From Hevea brasiliensis (Eukaryota; Streptophyta; Magnoliopsida; Malpighiales; Euphorbiaceae): DNA of 64,000 nt. The stretch lies in assembly GCF_030052815.1 (NCBI RefSeq), contig NC_079504.1, positions 54,687,599 through 54,751,598 of the forward strand. Reading direction: 5' to 3'. Numbering within the stretch: position 1 is the stretch's first letter; each line of letters opens with the position of its first letter. Of the stretch, positions 60,818-64,000 are shown piece by piece. A program made the position numbers and the translations under genes. The notes beneath the pieces are model-generated. The model saw nothing but the letters and a program-made list of their open reading frames with translations, was not told where the DNA came from and ran no database searches.

Positions 60818-60855
60818 AAATTTCGAGACGAAATTTATTTTAAGGGAGACAGAAT
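60818..60855 (+). promoter_or_regulatory. Inverted repeat and polypurine tract of H
   Basis: 60818-60836 is a perfect inverted repeat, AAATTTCG and CGAAATTT around AGA. AAGGGAGACAGAAT follows and abuts the 3' LTR. Confidence 0.85.
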
Positions 60856-63800
60856 TGTAACACCCCTAATTGCATAGCCTGGTATATTTTACTGTTCCAG
60901 TGACCGGTGTTGGTCTAGACAAGTAAGAGAATTAGAACCAAGTCTAAGACACCTAGTTAAGCCTTGAATAAAAATAATTAGTAATTGCTAAATAGTTAAG
61001 TATAAAAAAGAAAAATAGAACACAAAAAGTTAAATGAGTCAGGAGTCACAGCGATGGGTGACCTTCTCGGGAAGGAGTCCGAGGTTGATCTAAACTCAAA
61101 TTTCGAACCGTAAAATGTGACACTGTGGTCCTTAAGACTATTGCGAACACAGTGGAAAAGAGAAAATCACAGAAAAGAATTGTTAAGCAGGTCAAATAAT
61201 TAGGTCAGGGATCCGAAAGAAGTATCGAATAACTTGCAAACCGGATTGAACCGGCGAGGGGCAATTTGGTCAATTTACCCCTAGAGCTAACTCCTGACCT
61301 AACTGTCCAATAAAATTAGAGAAACTAAATTTTTGAGATCGAGAATTAAATTAAAGAACTAAAGAAAAAAATAAGATGAAAAATTCAAAAAGAAAGAATA
61401 TTATGATATCATACATTACCTAAGCATGATGAAATAAATTTTAAATTTTATAATTTGAAAATTAGAGGATAATCATTTAAAGAGACAATTTAAATAAATT
61501 AAGAAGACATTTTTTTTCATTCCTCTCTTCTTCTTGCCGTGAGCCTTTCTCATCTATCTCTTTTCTCTTCCACTTCCTCCATGAAAGCTCATTTTGAGCT
61601 TAAAGACAACCTAAAATTTTCCATATTTTCCATAGCCCCTACAATAAAAACTTACCATTTGGCCTTCTTAGAGTGATTGAAAGCAAAAGAAAGAAGAAAT
61701 CTTGAGGTTTGGAAGGTTGAGAAAATTGACCAAGTGAGGTAAGTCCAACTTCAAGCTTAAATTCTTATTAAGTTCATGAACTTTAATTTAATGGTGATGA
61801 AATGCCATGAGAAATAGAGAAAATTGTATGAGTGGAAGAGTATGGAATTCGGCTAGGTTGGGTGGATGATAAATTGAGTGGTTTGGTTTAATCAAATATG
61901 AATTCTAGTATTGTATGAAGTATATGCATGATTTAGGTAGTTGAAATTGAGTGATTTGTTTTACTTAGAAGATTAGGGTTCTTAACTCAGGGTTTGAAAA
62001 AAAAAATTGTAGAAATTGGCCAAATGATGTAGTTAACCTTATTTCAGTTGAGTAATGGTCAATTGTGACCATTTGTGGTGTGTATGAATTATTGGAAACA
62101 AATTCCAATTCGGATTGGTGAAGGTCAATCTGCAAGCAGCTTGACCTAGGTCCCTTTCAGGGACCAAAACTAAAATTTACTAACCCAATTAGTGTGAGGC
62201 CAATTGGGAATAAAACTAGACACAAAATGGCACATTTTTCATTTGGAATCATGCCCAGAAAGTGACCATAACTTAGTGAACAATTAGGCCAAATCTGGAA
62301 TTGGCAAACTGACCTGTACAAAAATGACTAAATGAACAGTAGTTACATAAACGACCATAACTTGGTCTAGGAAGGTCCAAATGACCTGAAGTTTTACTAG
62401 TAGAAAGCTGAGACATAGCCCTACAACTTTTATGAAGAAAATAAACCCAAAATTTGACCATAACCTATTTGAAAATCCACCTGCAGTCAACTACAAAAAT
62501 TGCCAAAATCCAGAATTTGCCCAGAATTCTGGGTAACACTAAATCCTGTCAGCCATGTTCAAATGGTCATAACTAGGGCTACAAAACTCCAAATGGAGTG
62601 ATTCAAAAAGGGAAATAAAGTTAAGACAATAAGGAACAACTTCTACGAAAAAACTTAGCCAAATTACCACAGCAACATGACCAATGGAACAGTGCAAAAC
62701 TGAATACTAAAACTAAAAATTTAAAATTTGTGCCTAAGCATTAGAAAGTCAACAAATTGACTTGAATAGTGTTGTGAATAGTAACCCTGAAATACAAATT
62801 TCAAAGAACGTCAAATTAAGCATATTAAAGTTAGATTTAAAATTATTTTTGGACTTATGATAATTTATCGTACTAAAACACTATGAAATTATGTGTTTCA
62901 GTGGAAAAGAATACTGGGAAAGAACTCGAAGCATCGAGTCAAGGCCAAGAGGCGACTCGTATAAGGTTCATGCACAACATAGAATTTCTGTAAATTTTCT
63001 TCTGCAAATTGTTTTGAATGAATTGAGATATTAAATTGTGACTAAATTGTATTGAAATGTTTATTATGCTTTTGACTTAAATTATTGAAAGTTTACTTGT
63101 ATGTGTTTGAAATGGCAATGAATGTTTAGTAAATTGCTAAGACAGTTTTGAAACCATAGTGTCATGACATTATATTTGAATGCCTCACTAGCATGACTAG
63201 TGGGGGAAATTAGTTTTGAATTTTGATTCCTTCTCTGGCTGAAGTGTTGAGGTATGTGCTAGTAGAAGAAGAAATTTGAATGGATATCCATATATTTGAG
63301 CTAGCTAGCTTTGTGATTTCTCATAAGCCTTCGGCTATTGAGATGAATATGTTTCGAATGGCATAATATAACCGTGTGTTTTTATGAAATTCATTTTGAG
63401 ATTTCCTAAATGAAATTGTTTGGACTAAAGATTTATAAATCATGTTTTGTATCTGTTTTTCATGTTTAGTTCAATATTTGAATAAATGTGATTTAAATTA
63501 TGCATAAACTATTATTTTTAGTATGTTGTGCACCATTGAGTCATAGTACTCAGCAATGGCTGTTATTACTATCATAGATATAAAGACTAGAGGAGCAGCA
63601 GAGTGAGCTGCTAAGGATCTTGGAGCTACATCTTTGAAGTTTTTTCGGGTATAATTTTATACCCTATTTGTAATGTTTATATTTGTGTATGTAACCATAT
63701 GTACATGTATAAATTGACTTTGGGCAGTTGTATAAAGTTTGTAAGAATATTATTTTGGATTTGCTAATGTAAAGTGGTTGATAAATGTAATTTATTTTTA

Positions 63801-64000
63801 CTTTAATGAAAAATGAATGGAAATATTGAGTACTATTTTGATGACAATTGAGTTATGAATTATTGATTTGAATTTTGGAGTTTGAGAAATGATGTTGAGT
63901 TGTGTTAAAGTAGTAGTGAGTTTGATGAAAAGAAATTTTTGAAAGTGTTTTTTTACAAGTTTTTTTAAGAACTGTTTTCTTAAAATACAAACAGCACTCT
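60856..64000 (+). repeat. H 3' LTR, truncated by window end
   Basis: Starts TGTAACACC and matches the two pieces of the 5' LTR, including an unbroken GGTCAATTTACCCCTAG at the site where F sits in the 5' copy. By comparison, about 230 more bases should lie beyond 64000. About 50 bp present in the 5' copy around 54450-54530 are missing at about 62740. Confidence 0.93.

Larger units (their letters stand above)
37232..64000 (+). mobile_element. Element H: Tekay-like LTR retrotransposon, plus strand, carrying F, cut by window end
   Basis: The 5' LTR begins TGTAACACC at 37232, is split by element F at 37653/52973 and ends GTGTGACA at 56021. The body is 56022-60855 and the 3' LTR starts at 60856 and runs off the window. 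Bases just left of the start are GGGGG, the expected TSD; the right copy is not visible. Coding order is gag, protease, reverse transcriptase, RNase H, integrase, chromodomain. Long blocks are well kept but there are about ten stops, mainly CAG to TAG and TGG to TAG or TGA. Confidence 0.92.

Noticed and set aside
1..64000. CRISPR arrays, operons, tRNA or rRNA genes, defence systems
   Set aside because: None seen. Repeats are dispersed LTR modules and microsatellites, not spaced identical repeats, and the tRNA-Met-like strings are primer-binding sites only.

Overview
The window is plant nuclear DNA, almost certainly from a eudicot, and is nearly all LTR retrotransposon. The evidence is Ty3/gypsy gag-pol remains, primer-binding sites matching plant initiator tRNA-Met, long 3-4 kb LTRs starting TG and ending CA, 5-bp target-site duplications (TSDs) and very AT-rich filler. 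I cannot name the species; the sequence style recalls woody eudicots such as Euphorbiaceae, at low confidence. The only candidate host gene is a partial minus-strand open frame at the left edge (1-181) with three ACGTG cores upstream.

The rest is a nest of insertions that can be unpicked by matching TSDs. Left block: a very decayed chromovirus integrase (R0, 1260-2005 and 8051-8305) is split by solo LTR A (2006-8050, TSD TGATC), which is split by solo LTR B (4092-7739, TSD GTTGT). Middle block: an unclassified repeat X (8306-8363 and 34470-35952) is split by element D (8364-34464, minus strand, TSD GTATC). D carries solo LTR E in its 3' LTR (9428-12736, TSD AAACT) and full-length element C inside its pol/gag body (17557-29472, plus strand, TSD TCTGC/TCTGT). 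Right block: a Tat/Ogre-like LTR and leader (J, 35953-37231) is hit by element H (37232 to beyond the window end, plus strand). The 5' LTR of H contains element F (37654-52972, minus strand, TSD ATTTA), and the gag of F contains solo LTR G (45750-48849, TSD CCCAT).

C, D, F and H are Tekay/Del-like chromoviruses: gag with a CCHC knuckle, protease, reverse transcriptase, RNase H, integrase with an H2C2 finger, and a chromodomain-like C-terminus. All are broken by stops and frameshifts, so none can move by itself. D has also lost its capsid core and reverse transcriptase, and carries a 91-bp GT-AG intron-like segment in integrase.

The most interesting signal is in the LTRs. Families that otherwise look different share, in the same order, a set of small inverted repeats about 400-750 nt before the LTR 3' end and just ahead of the polyadenylation region. 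The stems keep pairing through compensating or G-U changes, which suggests a conserved RNA structure.
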